A stretch of DNA of 64,000 bases. Origin: Polytrichum commune (taxonomy: Eukaryota > Streptophyta > Polytrichopsida > Polytrichales > Polytrichaceae). Under the pieces are notes generated by a model. That model had not been told where the DNA came from, did not search any database, and saw only the letters and a program-made list of their open reading frames with translations. Of the stretch, positions 12,501-27,500 are shown piece by piece; positions within the stretch are counted from its first letter, which is position 1, and each line of letters begins with the position of its first letter. Both the position numbers and the translations under genes were made by a program. The DNA is taken from the NCBI GenBank assembly GCA_950295325.1, contig OX485803.1, forward strand, positions 18,788,001 to 18,852,000, in the 5' to 3' direction.

Positions 12501-15500
12501 GGATGTCTGAGGAAGATTTTTTCACTTAGTGATGTTCTTTGTCTCTTTGTGAACATGGGTTGTGTTTGATCCCAGTTTTCTGATGCTTACGAATGCAAGT
12601 GAAATTTTCTTGGAGCAACAGTACTTCTTTTTGGTTTTAGGCTTATGTTTTTAACATGGAAATGGTGGGGCCTGGACAAATTGTTGTAATTATGATGTGA
12701 GTAAGAGCTCTTGAATTGAAGGTTGTAAGGCTGATTGTTTACTTGCAGAGTGTGAGTCGAGAAGGCAGGGATCATGCACTAGCAGCAAAATATGTGCAAT
12801 CGCCTTATGATGAGAACCTGGACTGGAAGTTGTCTGCTACCATGTCTCCCTGTCACGTCAAGGTATAATGCGTCCATTTTAGTATTTGGTTCTTACAAAA
12901 AAAAATTGTTAAAAGGGTTTCTGGCAAGGTATGTGCCTGACAAAGTTTGTGTTTTATACTTGAGTGACGTAAAAAATTGGTATCCATATGACACTTGGAA
13001 GAGTTGGTTTGTTGATATACTGATCCCTTTCCTTTACCTCAACAATTATACACCTTGATCCTGTTTTCATTGCTAATCTGAGTCAATGAACGGGGAGAAC
13101 CAACTGCTAGTTACAGATGAACTGGTTAAGTTTGAGAAATAACTGGTTCAAGTTCAAGACGTCAAGAAAATTACCAATATATTTAGAGTAATTTACAGGA
13201 TATTTCTCAATCTAATGAAGGAAAATTAAAAGATGTCAACATGGAATCAGTTGGTCTTGGAAACATTAAGATCTTGACCGACTATGCCCAAAAATCTCCC
13301 CTAACACTGATCTGAATACTTTAATGTGACAGGTGTGGAGGATTAGTTTTGAGAGATTTCTCCAATTTTTAAAGAGCAGCCAAGCCCTCAGTCCTGGTGT
13401 TGCCTTAGAAACTGCAGCTGTTTTGCAGGTTCTTTTTTCAACCTTACATAATATGCTGATGCTAACAGTTTTTCTGGGTTGAGACAATTTGTTTTTTCAA
13501 GAGTTTAGTTGGATGAAAGGTGCAAATTAGATGAAGGAAGCTGTGTTGTTCCATCTTCTTGAATATCTGAGTGGTCTATGCTATTGACTGTCTTTTTAAG
13601 AGGTTCCAGTTTGTTTGCTGATAAAGATTGTCATGTCAAGCTATGACCAGAGTGAATGATCAGGACATATGTGACTGGTTTTGCTAGAGTAAAATTGAGG
13701 AAGTTACCCGTAGAGCACAAGAACAACTACAGCAAGCATTTGAGCAGCAGAGCAGGTTTGTAGACTGCCATTTTGTGCAGCTGTTTGATTTCTTATCTCT
13801 TCTGAGACTCTGGTATTGCATGAATCATGTCTTGATTGAGAAATTCACAGAGCTTGCCTTAGTGTGAAATGGTTAGTTTTGGAGGTTATGCAATGTTGTC
13901 ACTGGAATGAGGGTGGCACTTATTAAGTCAGTCATGAGTGATGTTGATATGTAAAATATTGTGCTGACAATTGTGGGTAGTGGTGCTACGTGACACTTTA
14001 AACTGTTATGCTTAGAAGTGAGTGCAGTTGCCTACTATGATATAATTTTGTGTTGTTGAAAATGTTCTGCCATCAGTCAAAGACCTGAATATGAAGTTTT
14101 GCATCCTGTTTAGGTTCTCTATTGATCTGGATTTGGATGCTCCAAAGATCACAATTCCAGCAAAGGCAAAAAAGAGTGATCAGGATGACACACAGCTTCT
14201 TCTGGACTTGGGGCATTTTACACTATATACTACCACTGTAAGCACATATAGATTTGCCAGTTACTGTCACAATTCTGATAGAACTCCTGCATAGCAAGGC
14301 TGTTTCACATGGTTTATTTTCTTCTCCTTCCCTTTGTCACACGGAGCTCTCTTGCACCAATACTGTCAAGTTGCTAATAAGCATCGGGTTCTGGTAGCAG
14401 GATGCTCGTCAGGATGCAGATGGAACCAAACCTGATTTGTATTCTCGGTTCTCCATCACCGGGAAGGAAATATCAGCCTTTGTGGTGGATAGGGATTTTC
14501 ACTGGTCGGAAATCCCTTCTCTGTCGTCAGTGTCATCTCAAGCTTGTGAAGTCTCCCACGATGATGACTCAGATTCAGGGCATTCAAAGTTTGGTGGTGT
14601 TATTTTACCAGTTCTAGACCGGTGTGGCATGTCACTTGTTCTTGATCAGGTACCTTTGAGATGCCCTTTAGCATTCGTATTGCAATAAGTATATAAATAC
14701 ATGCTCATTTGCTTGGTACTGCACATGTATTTGTGTATTTGAGACCATGAAATAGAGCAGCATGCAGGGGCTTTATAATTGCTAGGACTGTTGCTTGAAA
14801 ATTCACTGCCTGTCTCTACATGATCTGAACAGATCACTTTCCTGGTTGTTGAGGAGCGTTCAGATTAGAGTCATTGGATTATGAGCTTGAGTAAGATAAA
14901 TACAAGAGGTGGAATCTGTGTTGTAGCATACAGTTGAAGATACAATCTCCAAACTCTGAGGATACTCTCTTTGTGTTTTCAAGCCTTGTAAAGTGGCAAC
15001 CTTCAGACTGCACACATTAAAGGCAGTTGGTTATGTTGTTCAATATGTGAATTAGAAACATGTGGTTTCAACCAATCTTGTAGTTTAGGCCACCTTCTTC
15101 ATCATCTATACTTTTCTGGTTGTCAGGACAAGGTTTGAAGTAAGGTTCAATCATCTATCTTACTAAATATGTCACTGTATATCTACCATGCTTTCAACAC
15201 CAATAGTTCTCCTGTAATGTTCAGCAATTAGTATTGCCAACTCTTACTCACTTTTCTGTAATCTGTCCAGCCCTGACTGCTGTGATTTGATTACAAACTC
15301 CTAATTATGTGTCAAAAAAAGGCATGGTAATGGATGAAGATTGGCTCTAAAGTGGGCTTTGTGATATTGTCTTTTAGATTCGCGTACAACAACCAAACTA
15401 CCCTTCCACAAGGATTGCTATAAAGGTTCCACGCCTTGGCATACATTTTTCTCCTGCAAGGTATCATAGACTCATGTTGGTTTTGCATGCGATTGGAGGT

Positions 15501-18500
15501 GGTAATGAAAGTTCGGAGAGCAATAAAGATACGGGAGTGCCAGTGCCATGGCAGCGATCAGAATATTCTGGGGATGCTCGAATACTAGTTTGGGGGGTAT
15601 GCTCTCACTTCTTCAGACTTCATTATTATGGATGTTGTCAATTATAGTTGCTCTGAGTCATATGTCCTTCATTATGTGAATGACTGCAATTGCACTTTGA
15701 ATATTGAATAGACATACTGAATGTTTTTCTCTGTTGAATTCTTTTGAATCTCAACATTCAAGATGGAATCTATTATTGTATAAATGCAAATGCTTCTGTC
15801 GAGGTAGGCATGTACTGCCTATGTTCAGGTCTGCTCATTGTTGTGAGTAACAAGGTTTGCAAAGTTGACTCGAACGAAAATTTTAGTCATATTTTGTTTG
15901 CTTAGGTATGATTATGTGAGGGAGGGGCAGATTTGTTTAGCAATTCTGCTCTTATTATTGAAAAACCTGAGGGAGCAGAGAAGCAATCACTGAAGTGTGC
16001 TTTGAATACCAAGGATAAACAGAAGTGAAGCGATTCACACCCTTGATTATATTCTGATTAGAGAGCATGCAGTTTGTTTCATGTATTCTGGCTCAATGGA
16101 TGTGTTCAGGTTTGCATCTTAAACCATACTTTGAAATATTATTGTAGCTGTGGAAACTTGCTCCCACCAGCCAGCTGACAGAAATATACTTAATTTTAGA
16201 GTCTCCACAACAAGAATATTAGTCTGATGTGGGGCTGGTTGTTTGCCACGTGGAGTTTCAGGGTATTGGGAGCACTGTGGCAGAATGGCAACCTTGTAGG
16301 GCTGTCCTAGCTGGGACATACTTGTACATATTGGAGTCAGAAAGTGCACATACTTATCAACGGTGCACAAGGTATTAGCGGTCTAGTTTTGTGAATTATC
16401 TGCTGATGACCTTGAAATTTTTGGGGATAGGAGCTGTGAATTTGTGAACAAGTAGGGATATTACCATGGTAGTTTATTGCTAGATCTACTCTCTTCTTTG
16501 TCCAACTGATCTCTGAACCTGATCAAATGACATTTTGTTGAATCAGCATGACAGGAAGGCAGGTTGTTGAAGTGCCGTGTGCCAACATTGGTGGGTTTGA
16601 GAATGTGATTGCAATATGCCACCGAAATGTGGACATTCAAAAGGTGAAAGCACTTGTCTTTGTTTGTTAACTTGTAATGGTCTTCTTTCTAGTTAGCGAC
16701 AGCACAATGAGTCTTACAAGTTGTACAATCTGGAACTCAAACGTAAGATGAAGCCCTTGCAAGGGTGGTGTTAAGTGTACAGACATGAACTTCTTGGACT
16801 CTTGTTATTGTGTATGTGTCTATGCAGATCATTGAATCCTCAAGCGCTGTGATCATACAATTCAAAAGCGAAGACCTGAAAGCTGCATGGAAGTATTATC
16901 TAGCTCTCTCAACATATAAACCATCTGTAAGTTGCAGGATATTTAGTCTCATTATAAAGAAATAGTTGTCATGGCTTTATTTGTTCATGCCGGGTCATGC
17001 TACAGTTTATTATAGTGGTAAATAATCATTCATCTCTATTTCGTGAGGCACAACTTTGAAGTGGTTTGTAACAGTTTGACTTAATTTGAGTTTTTGTGGT
17101 GGTCTGTTGGTGATGCTTGTCCTTTTCTGGATTGTCTTTTAAAGATGTCACAGATGCTGTTGATCCTATTTAAGAGGAACACAATCCCGTATAGTCAGTT
17201 CCACATCTTATGGTGTTGCTACCTGAATGGAGATTGTTTATTCAGAATATATTAAAGGTTGGATGAGTAACCAACTAGAGGGATTCATCAAAGGTCTGAT
17301 GTAAATTGACTATGTTTGAACTACAGGCAGCAGTATTATCACTCCCCTCGGAATCCAGTGATGATGAAGACAATGAGAAGGAAAGGGATACAGTGGAAGA
17401 GCACTTGCAATCAATTGAGCCTGCAAAACAACCTCAACTATTTGTGATGGGCTTCTTACAGGAATTGCGAATATTCCTAAGCACCACGGTATACGCAAGT
17501 GAATTTCTGTTGTTCTGGATCTAATATGAATCAATCAATTCAAGATTTAGATTGTATTAAATGTGCCATATTTTGTCGTGTGTAAGTGCTATTTGGTTTT
17601 GTGCAAGTTATTGTCAGATTGATTGAATTGGGACTTGGGATGGCAATGTGCAGACGAACATTGGTGGATCTTCATCTAGTGGTGAAGAGAAGCTCATTCT
17701 GGAGCTGCAAGCTCATGGTGGAAAGGTAACTCATGATTGAAGTCCAGTATGTTGAGGAGATTTTAAGATAATAATGCATCTTGATCGCATGTGAGATTAT
17801 TTAAATGAGTCTTAACTGCAGAATGTAATTCCATTTTCATTGTAGCAGTTGATATCTTGTATCAATTGATATGTGCTTTATCTAAATTTTTGCATTATGG
17901 AAATAAGATCTTCATCATGGCATTATCTGGTTTGGAGACACTCATAAGCAAGATCTTCATGTGCTTAGATGTATCAATTTGTGATTTTGTTTACAAATGA
18001 AGTGCCATAGGGATTTAACATGTTTGTGGTTGGCCTTCGTCAGGTGGACGTGCTACAACGTCTATATGATATGTCAATCACTATGAAAGTGCATTCATTG
18101 AGAATAGAGGATAAGCTACAAGGTCATGTGGCACCTTCATGCCAATATCTTCTCCGATCTTCACTCTCTGGTGATGCTGAAGCAGATGACGTAGATTTTA
18201 GTTACGAGGACAAGTTATCTGTAAAGGACATTGAAGATGATGATGATGATGAGGACGAAGTGTTTGATGATGCACTGACTGACTTTGGTGTTCCGGGTTC
18301 TCCTTCATCTAGTGAGCATGGGTCTTTCCATCGTTTATTCTCTTCGGGTAGGAGTGAACTGACACCAAGCCAGGAGAAGTCTCTGCGACATTGGGAGCTG
18401 GAGCTGATGAACCTAGTCAAGGAGGGGAATGTACAGGATATATGGGTGGATGCTGAGGATGAAGAAGTATCCGATTTTGTGAAAATGAGGCTTGTAATAA

Positions 18501-21500
18501 GACAAATTGACTCTCCAGATTATGATGATACAGATGTACAGGTACTATGGCACAACATTTCTGCTCCTTGTAAGCTTCTGTGCATATTTGCTTGTAATTT
18601 GAATGACCTGAAACAGTTTGACCATTGTATCTCTTAACATGCTGGTTAATTTCAGATTAGGAATGTATATCTCAGTATAGATGTATTTATTTGTCATAAT
18701 ATGGGTTCTGTGATGTCACAGATGACCATTCGCATGGCAACCCTAGACTTTTTCTGCAACCGTCCTACTGTGGTAGCTCTGATAGTGTTTGGCCTGGAGT
18801 TAAGCGAGTCTCCTTACAACCAACCAACGACCCCTGTAAAGGCATTAGAGGACACTGATGTTAAACAAAGTGCTGAAGCTGCAGCACCACGTGATATTGT
18901 AAAAGGACTTCTAGGTCGGGGAAAATCTCGAGTGGTGTTTGGATTGAAATTGGACATGGAAAGTGCTCGAATTTCTGTGAACAAAGAGGATGGGTCACAA
19001 TTGGGATTGCTTGCTCAAGATAGATTTCGAATGGATCTTAAGGTAAGATTCACCTGGCCTGTACCACTGCAAACAGAGTAAGGACTTTGTCTCAGAAAAT
19101 ATCTGAGAAAGTTGTCTGTTCTTTTGTGGACAGCATTATCTATGGTGAGTGAAACTTGGAATAAGACCGCCAAATTGATTGGAGTACATGTAGCATTGGT
19201 TTATCCATCAGTTCTAAGGTGAAATGTAAGGGCCCTTAACCGAGATTACACAGTTTGAGGAAGGTCGACATGGTTTTGAAGTCATAGGTTATCACATGTT
19301 TGGTGTAGTGTGAGATGTTCAACCATGGAGCAGGAAAAAATTGTTCCTGGACCATGAGTTGCACCTTATCTAAATATAGACTAAAATTGAAGATTCAAAA
19401 TGTAATTGATGTTGAAACCTGTTCTAAGGATTTGTTACATGTGTGGTCTGTCCCTCATTTCCTATTTACTTTGTAAAAAAAATATAAATTTTCTTTTTTA
19501 ATGGTTACATTGCAGGTTTATCCAGGATCACTTATGATATCAGGAACACTTGGAAATTTGCGTGTTTGTGACATGTTTCTTGGAGCCGATCATCAATGGG
19601 GTTGGCTTTGTGATATTCGGGATCCTGGTGCGGGATCTCTTGTTGAGGTACTGCAAACACTTTGTACAGAGGATACAGGTTTTTGTGCTGCAATCATCCT
19701 AGTTGATATCCACCCTGCATGGAGTGAGTGGCAGTACAATTGTGGTAGTATGAATTTCTGTGCATATTGGGATGCCAATTTTGATCTGTGTATTGGAGTT
19801 CATAATCCTCCTTTTGGAGTTTTAGGGTGTTGTGGGATGTTCAGTCTTTGCCAATCTTTTTTGAGTGGATTGTATTCTCTTGAATTTGGAGGCTTGTTCT
19901 GGGCTTGATCATCTCAAACTTTTGTGTTACAGTCGATATTTATACCTGGGAATTTCTCATAGGTGAAGTGTCAATTGACTTTTACAGCTGGAGTTTCAAT
20001 CTTACAATAAGGACGAAGACGATTATCAGGGTTATGATTACTCTCTTTCTGGGAAGCTCTCGGCTGTTCGAATTGTATTTCTCTATCGCTTCATCCAAGA
20101 GGTAAAAGTTTACCTTTTCTGGTGGCAAAATCATCAGCCTTGTCTCTTTCATCACCACTTTTCTTTCCCATTGCTCTGATTTGATTCAATAGTCATATAT
20201 CACTGCTGTATTTTTTCAGGTAGTCATCAAATTGATTTTTATTATTTATTTATTTGTTTCAAGAGGACTGTTCTTCCAATACGTTCATTTTTCACTGTGC
20301 TGTAGAACACAGGCATGGATTCTTTTGGTAAAAAATAAAAGCTGTTAAGAAGTGTACCACCTGTTAGTCCCAAGTCAGGGAGATCTAACTTGACAAAACA
20401 AGCAAAACAAACGAACAAACCCATAAGTAGTTATATAGATCCTGTAACCCTACTACTAATAGTGGATATCGGTTAACCTTTAGCCACGTTTTTGAGGTCA
20501 TTAAAATTCGTATGTAGTGAAGATATTCCAAGGCAATGAAACAGCTTTGAAGACGAAGGTCAAGTTATTACGGTATTATGCCTCCATTAATGTGCTCCTT
20601 GGTGGCATTATATAACCATTGTGCAGATCACGGCATACTTTGTGGGTCTCGCAAGTCCACAAGCTACGCAGGTTGTGACTGTTGTGGACAAAGTTGGAGG
20701 TACAGAGAAGCTCATTCAGCAATCTGACATGGAGGGTTCACCTGCTGTGAAATTGGACTTCTCCCTTGACACTCCCATTATAATCATGCCCCGTTGTTCA
20801 ACCAGCCAAGAGTAAGTATCTGAGGAAGTAATTGAGGTCAAAAAGAGATGAGTGATAGTTAGGGATTTGGTTGGGGCTCTTCCCGCAAGACTTTTGAAAT
20901 AAAAGTTTGCAAATACATTGCACATGGTGTCTGGCATGAGTTTAATAAATTTTGTTGCCATCACAGTTTGTTCAAAATGTGGCAAAGAACAATGAAGCCC
21001 TTAATTTATGAGGAGTTTGGGTGTTTTAATGGATTGTAGTGATCACTACATTTATTGACCTCCTTGTGGGCAGGTTCATGCAGCTGGATTTAGGCCACCT
21101 CGAGATACATAACAGCTTTGAATGGCATGGTGGCACCAAGGATATTGCATCTGCTGTCCACCTTGATGTCCTTCATGCTGAGGTAGGAAGTACAAAGTTT
21201 GAATGAGCACAGATTATGAGACAAGAAGTCCTGAGTTAGTCCACAGGGCCACTCAAAGTTGTTTCAAGAAGCACCATTGTGGAAGTTTTGCAATGCTATT
21301 AGCAGTGCCAATCATAAGCACTTCCTAGACTAGGCATACATATTGCAATTTTTCTGTGTCAGTACAATATCTAATGCATGACGTGGGAGTTCAGATTACA
21401 GGAGTGAACATGGTTGTGGGCATAAATGGCCAGCCTGGGAAACCCATGATACGAGAAGCTAGGGGTCTTCAGGTCAAAGTTCAGCGGCCTCTGAGGGATC

Positions 21501-24500
21501 TCTTCAAGAAGGTGCCGGAGTTGGCAGTTGATGTGCAGGTTGGCAAGTTGATTTATGTCTGAAACCTTGGATGATGAATTGGCTTGCACCATTGTCTTCT
21601 TAGAGAAAAGGGTGCAAGGAGAGGAGCAGTTTTTAGGAACAATGTTTCTTTTGGATAATTTCAACCTTTTTGGATGTTTAAGGAGGATTGCGTGTGACTA
21701 CTAGGTACCGATGCTGTGTGGAGTTATGACCCATAAAGAGTATCTTGTGATTATTGATTGCGCGTCCACAAACATGTCTGAAGTGGCTCATCTCCCTCCG
21801 ACTTTTCGAGAACCTGCAAAATCAAGTGAAACTAGTGATGAAGAGAAAATGCTTTTGGAACTGCCTGGTGAATCTGAGGATGAGAAGATGACTTTGGGCA
21901 CTATGAACTTCAATTCAGTATCATCTGCTCTGTCCTACACTAAGCTTCGTGCAACTGTGGATGTTCGTCATGTCGAGTTGGACTTGTTTGTTGGCTTAGA
22001 GTCAGAAACGCCCTTGGCACGTGTGGAGGTAAGTTGAAGACTAATTTGCTTGTTGCATCAGATGATCTTCTTACGATATTTTACTTCCTATAAGCCTAAC
22101 TTGAGATAATAGTTTTGGAAAGATGGCTTTTCACGTGATCGTTTGTCATGTCTCTGTTATTATGATATGTATATGTCTTGTATCAATTTCCTAACTCTAG
22201 ATAAAAGGTCCTAGTGAGGAGATGCAGCTGAAATGTTTGGAACCTAAACTGCTAATCTATAGGTTGGAATGCTAAGTCAATTATCGTAATTTTCTCCAGT
22301 TCCCTTTCTTGAGTGGATAGTTCCTCTTTACTTATATTAGATACACTTATCTTATTTTGTGGGATTAATTGTATGTGCAGATCCAAAAATTCTGGCTTAG
22401 CTACTGCAACTCATCTGCAAACAACATGGATGTATTGATTACTCTGTTCAAGCTGTCTGTGTTGGATCAACGCCTTGACACAAAACCTGAAATGCGTCTG
22501 ATGTTAGGTTCCATGGTTGATGATGAGAAGCTTGGTGTATTACAAACTCCACCAATTAGAACTTCAGCCAAAGATTTTGATGATTCATCTCCACAATTGA
22601 CAATGTTGGTTCTGGACCTGCGGTTTAAACCAGATTCCCAGGCTGTTGTTATTCGTGTGCAGCGCCCTCGGCTTCTGGTGGTTGTGGATTTTGTTCTTGC
22701 TGTTGCGGAGTTTTTTGTCCCTTCCTTGGGGAATGCTACAGAGGAGAGCAACCTGGAAAACTCTGAAACTGATTTAGAAATTGTTGATGAACATATTCGA
22801 TTAAGTACTAGTCTGCATAAGCAAGAAGAGGATACTATTGTTTTGTCTTGTGAAAGACAGCTCATTGCAGAGGCATATGATGTTGATGAGTTTATATATG
22901 ACGGTTGTGGAAAGACTCTGCTATTGGACGTGAAGGATAATGAAAATGGTCCTGTTTCTTCAGAGCCCCTCATTGTGATAGGCTGGGGGAAGAAATTGCG
23001 CTTCAAAAATGTCCATATTGAGGTCAGTCATATGTCAGATTTTTTATCTTTCTTTGAAGCGTCTCTTTGTGTTCAATATGCAATACTCATGATGAATATC
23101 AGATAAAAATTCTGGTACTTTGGTGACTGTTTCTGGAACGTGAGGTCTTAAGGAGTTAGCAGGAATTCGTCAGGTCTGTCCATAGGATGTCAACTGACAT
23201 ACATAGTAAACTTTCATGTTCAGAAGGAGGCACGTTTCTGGTTGTGAAAATTGACGATTGTTCATATTATGCATATGTGATGTATACATGAGATGTACTT
23301 AGAGACCAAGCTAACATTTGCTTATATTGTTGCAGAATGGTTTCTGGCTAAGTGAATGTGTTCACCTTAGTATGGACAGTAGCTACAGTGCGTCCCTTGA
23401 CGATGGTGTTATTCTGGAAGGCATTGGCGTGGATTCTTTGGGGGGAATTTCCATGCAAGCAGCAGCACACAAGAATTCACTCTCCTCTCCAAGGGGGAGT
23501 CCTGCTAAAAATTCCACTGATGAACGGAAGGCTGCAGTCAGTAATTATGTTATCGATATTCAGGTGATGATTTTATGCCCACTGTGTAGTAGAGTGGTGG
23601 TGACCTTGATGCATGAACAGTACTACAGGAAAAGTTCTCTTCATATTATGGATTGGTTCTCGGACATGTTGTGATGCATTGAATGTCACAGTTGGAAATC
23701 TCGTTCAGAAATTCTCTAGAGGTCTGATTAAATTTTTGTGCCTGGGTATTGAGGTGGGACGTAGAATTATGCAATTTGTAACAAGTACTCCTAAATCACT
23801 TGTAAACTACTAGGTCTTAGCTATATATTTGATTTACCAGTCTGTTTATGGATAAGCTTTTGAAGTCTAATGGAACTGGTGTCATTACATGGTTAGTGTT
23901 GTTAGTGCTCATCCTTTGTTTATGTATTGCTGAGAATCTCAACAGGCGGTTGCCCCAGAGCTTACTTTCTATGATAGCACAAAATGGCCAGCTGGAGCCC
24001 CACGACGAGAAAGAGTTCTGAGGGCAAACTTGGACTGCTACATAATGTAAGTACAAGGTTCATCTATTTTCTGACTGGTTTGTTCTGGTTTTGAGGCTGC
24101 GAATTGAGATACTCCAGTTGGATTTGCTACTTGAACATCTGACTGTATTCATGACCTGTTCCGTTTGTGAAGGAGTTGTTATATCCCCTTTAAAACAATT
24201 AAACTTCTTTGGTTTCATGTTAATGAATCCAAATTGAAGATATTGCAGAGATGTGTTGTGAATTGGTTTTTCAAGTCCTACTGTCCTGAAGTTATTGTAA
24301 ACACTAAACTCTGGAATTATTCTAAATTGTTTCTTTCAGAATAGTTTGATTCTGACTGAGGTGCTTCATCCAAAGTACCATGTATATCTAAGGCTCTTTT
24401 CAAAGTGAATGCGCACTGATGAGAATTCTGGACAAATAGCTTCAGCGAATTGCAGAAGTGACACAATCTTTTAGCTTGATAGGGTGTTGTGAGTATGTTG

Positions 24501-27500
24501 TGCTTATAGTTCTGTTTCCCATTGTAGTGTTTAGTGGCTTCTATGTACTTAATGACTGTCCGAACCCGGACCTTGAATTGTAAAAGGCATATAGAAGAGA
24601 AAGCATTGAAGATCTAAGAGGAAATGTTCTCACTATTGGTTTGTTTACTTTGGTGCACACACAGGATAGCATCAAAAGGAAATGACAAGTGGATAAAGGG
24701 TATGGTGAAGGGTCTTACTGTGGAAGGCGGCTCTGGATTAGTGGTTGTAGATCCACTGGATATTTCTGCAGATTATTCATGTGTGCAAGACAAGATCACT
24801 CTTTTTGCAGGGGCTACGGACATATCAATGCGCCTGTCCTTCAATGTTCTGTCTTTGATCCTACGGTTCCATGATGATGCATTTTCAACTTTTCGATTTG
24901 GTGGAGCTCCAGCCCTTGCTCGTTGCACGCATTTTGACAGAATATGGGTGAATGTGTCAGGTGCCATTCAGAATCTTTAAGCCTTGGTTTTTTGACACCT
25001 GGTCCTAGAACTGTGACTAGTGTTTGACCTGCATGTAACCACTTGTAGCAAATAGATTTCAAGTGCACAAAATATCATTTGATTTCATGATATATTGAAT
25101 TCAAAAGTACTACTGGTGTCATGTAATGACGATGTCACATGAAAGCAAGGCAGTGAATACAAGCTTTCAATGGGATGAAAGGACTTTGGTTGAGAGTTGG
25201 TATACCATGTAGGAATAGGGTTGTGTCATGAGTACAGACTTATGTGAAAGTTATTCATGAAATCTATTTAATGCCTGCAGTTGATAATACAGCACAGCAG
25301 GTTGCTATATGGCGTCCACGTGCTCCTCCAGGTTATTTGATCCTGGGTGACTGCGCAACATCTGGGTGAGTACGTATAACATCTTTGCGAAGATATTGTC
25401 ATGAAGAAAAGTTGTGCTGACCAATAATTTGAATCAGGTGATCAGTGTGTACCATGTAGGGAACTGTATCCTCACTGTATATGTTCCATCAAATTGAGGA
25501 GGTCAAACATATATTTCAACCATACTGTAGGTACACTCAAGACATAGAAATAGCAGCTCTAGTTTTCCCCAATCTAATTTTAATACGAAAAAATGGAAAT
25601 GCTTGTAGGATGCTGGAGCATGAATTTTGAAAACTGAAAATTGCTGTGATCAGTATGTGTTCTAATTGAACACCATTGAAAATTCTAATTTAATGGTGTT
25701 CTTGTGGCAGTGTCGCACCCCCTTCTCAGGCTGTCATGGCTGTTAGCAACACTTATCGATTCGCCCAGAAACCTATTGGGTATAAGCTTCTTTGGTCAAC
25801 TCGAGGTGATCTGGACAGTGAAGGCAGCGCTGGTTTGGACGCTGATGAGATAGAATCTGAGCATTGTTGCGTTTGGGTTCCAGTTGCTCCCCAGGGCTAT
25901 ATAGCTCTAGGATGTGTTGCTGAGAGGGGTCTTTCACCACCACCTCTAAGTGTGATTCGTTGTATCCGAACTGATATGGTCACTTCTGGATCTTTGAGCG
26001 ACTGCATCTATTATTGTCCACCTGATGACAGGTACTTTTAACAACAAATAGTGGTTTCCTATTTCTCACTATTTCTCATATACTGTCAAAATAGGCCCTG
26101 TAAGTGAAGTCTCAGTTCGATTCAATACAATTCAGTTCAATTCGTCAAAGCTTCAGGATTGTAAGATTTTGTAATCTGGTGGTACAGGGACCTGCTAGCT
26201 ACAATTTGTATTTGAATCAACTTGAAAATTTGTTGCCTTGAATATGTGCTGACATGGAATGTGCATGATTGAATGCGACCTGCAACTCTGGAGTGGTTTT
26301 TAATGCAACCCACATTCTGAGATACTGTCATATATTGAATATTTTCTGGTGCACTTCAGGGGTAAGTATAAGGATGGCTGCAGTATATGGCGTATGGAAA
26401 ATGCAGCTGGATCCTTTTATGCGCATTCATCTACAACTCCTCCAGCAAAATCGTCTGTCTGTGATATCAGTGAAACTCTTCTTAGAACAGTTTCGCACAT
26501 AACAATGGAAACAGATAGATCAGATACAAGGGTGGTTGCTGCTCCCAATCCAAGTTCACTCCGGAGATTGCCAAGTGTTAATACACGTATGGATTCTATG
26601 GCTAGTGGCAGAGCTACTACTGGCCGTTATCTGATTACAACTCCACAATTTGAGAGATTATGGTGGGATAAAGGCTCAGAGTTCCGTCCTCCTGTATCCA
26701 TTTGGCGGCCAGTGGTTCCTGTTGGCTATGCCATCGTGGGTGACTGTCTCGTTGAAAGGTAAGTAAATCTCCCCTTGTCTGTGTGATATGCCTTTGATAG
26801 TTATATATTGCAGACTAATTTGTATGAAGGAAGTTTTGTATTACATGTACATGCCAAATTAGTTTTTTCAAGCTTTGGTGGAGTATGCAATATATAGGAG
26901 AAAGGATGGATATTTGTGCAAGTAACATGTTGGGAACTGACATTTAACCTCGTTCACTTTGATTAGAGATGGAGAATTTGACATTTGTGGTATTCTTATT
27001 ATGAACTTCTCTTGCATAATGAGTTGGATGATTTATTTCAATGACAGTTTCGTTTCCAGAATACAGTGTATGCTCAGGAAGATAGTATGTTGGCTCAAAT
27101 TTGTTCTCAAGTCTTGTTTATTCGTTGATGCAGCTTGGAACCACCTGGTGTTGGAGTAGCTCTACGAGATGATAACTCAGGCCGACTTGCTAAACCTGTC
27201 AAATATTTGCAACGCATGCACACCACAGGAAAAGGACTGGAAGATGTAGTCATCTGGTTTCCAGTTGCACCAACTGGTTATGTTGCAGTGGGTTGTGTGG
27301 TGACAAAAAATCAAGAGATGCCCTCTCTGGACCTTGTTCGTTGTTTACGGGTGGATCTTGTCACCCAGTCACAGTTAAGCAAACGTGCGTCCTGGTCACA
27401 ATCTTCGGAACGAAGTCCTAATTCAGTTTGGAGTATGTCGGGCACGCGTGGAGGATACAGCTGCAGCATGTGGAAAGTTGACAATCAGGTTCCTTCCTGT

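Noticed and set aside
16554-16643. Alternative VPS13 exon 22 starting after the second AG (16554-16555)
   Set aside because: It puts a TGA in frame within a few codons; starting at 16547 keeps the PH-domain frame and phase.
22467-23006. 179-codon minus-strand open frame
   Set aside because: It lies fully opposite VPS13 exon 34, whose plus-strand translation matches the family.
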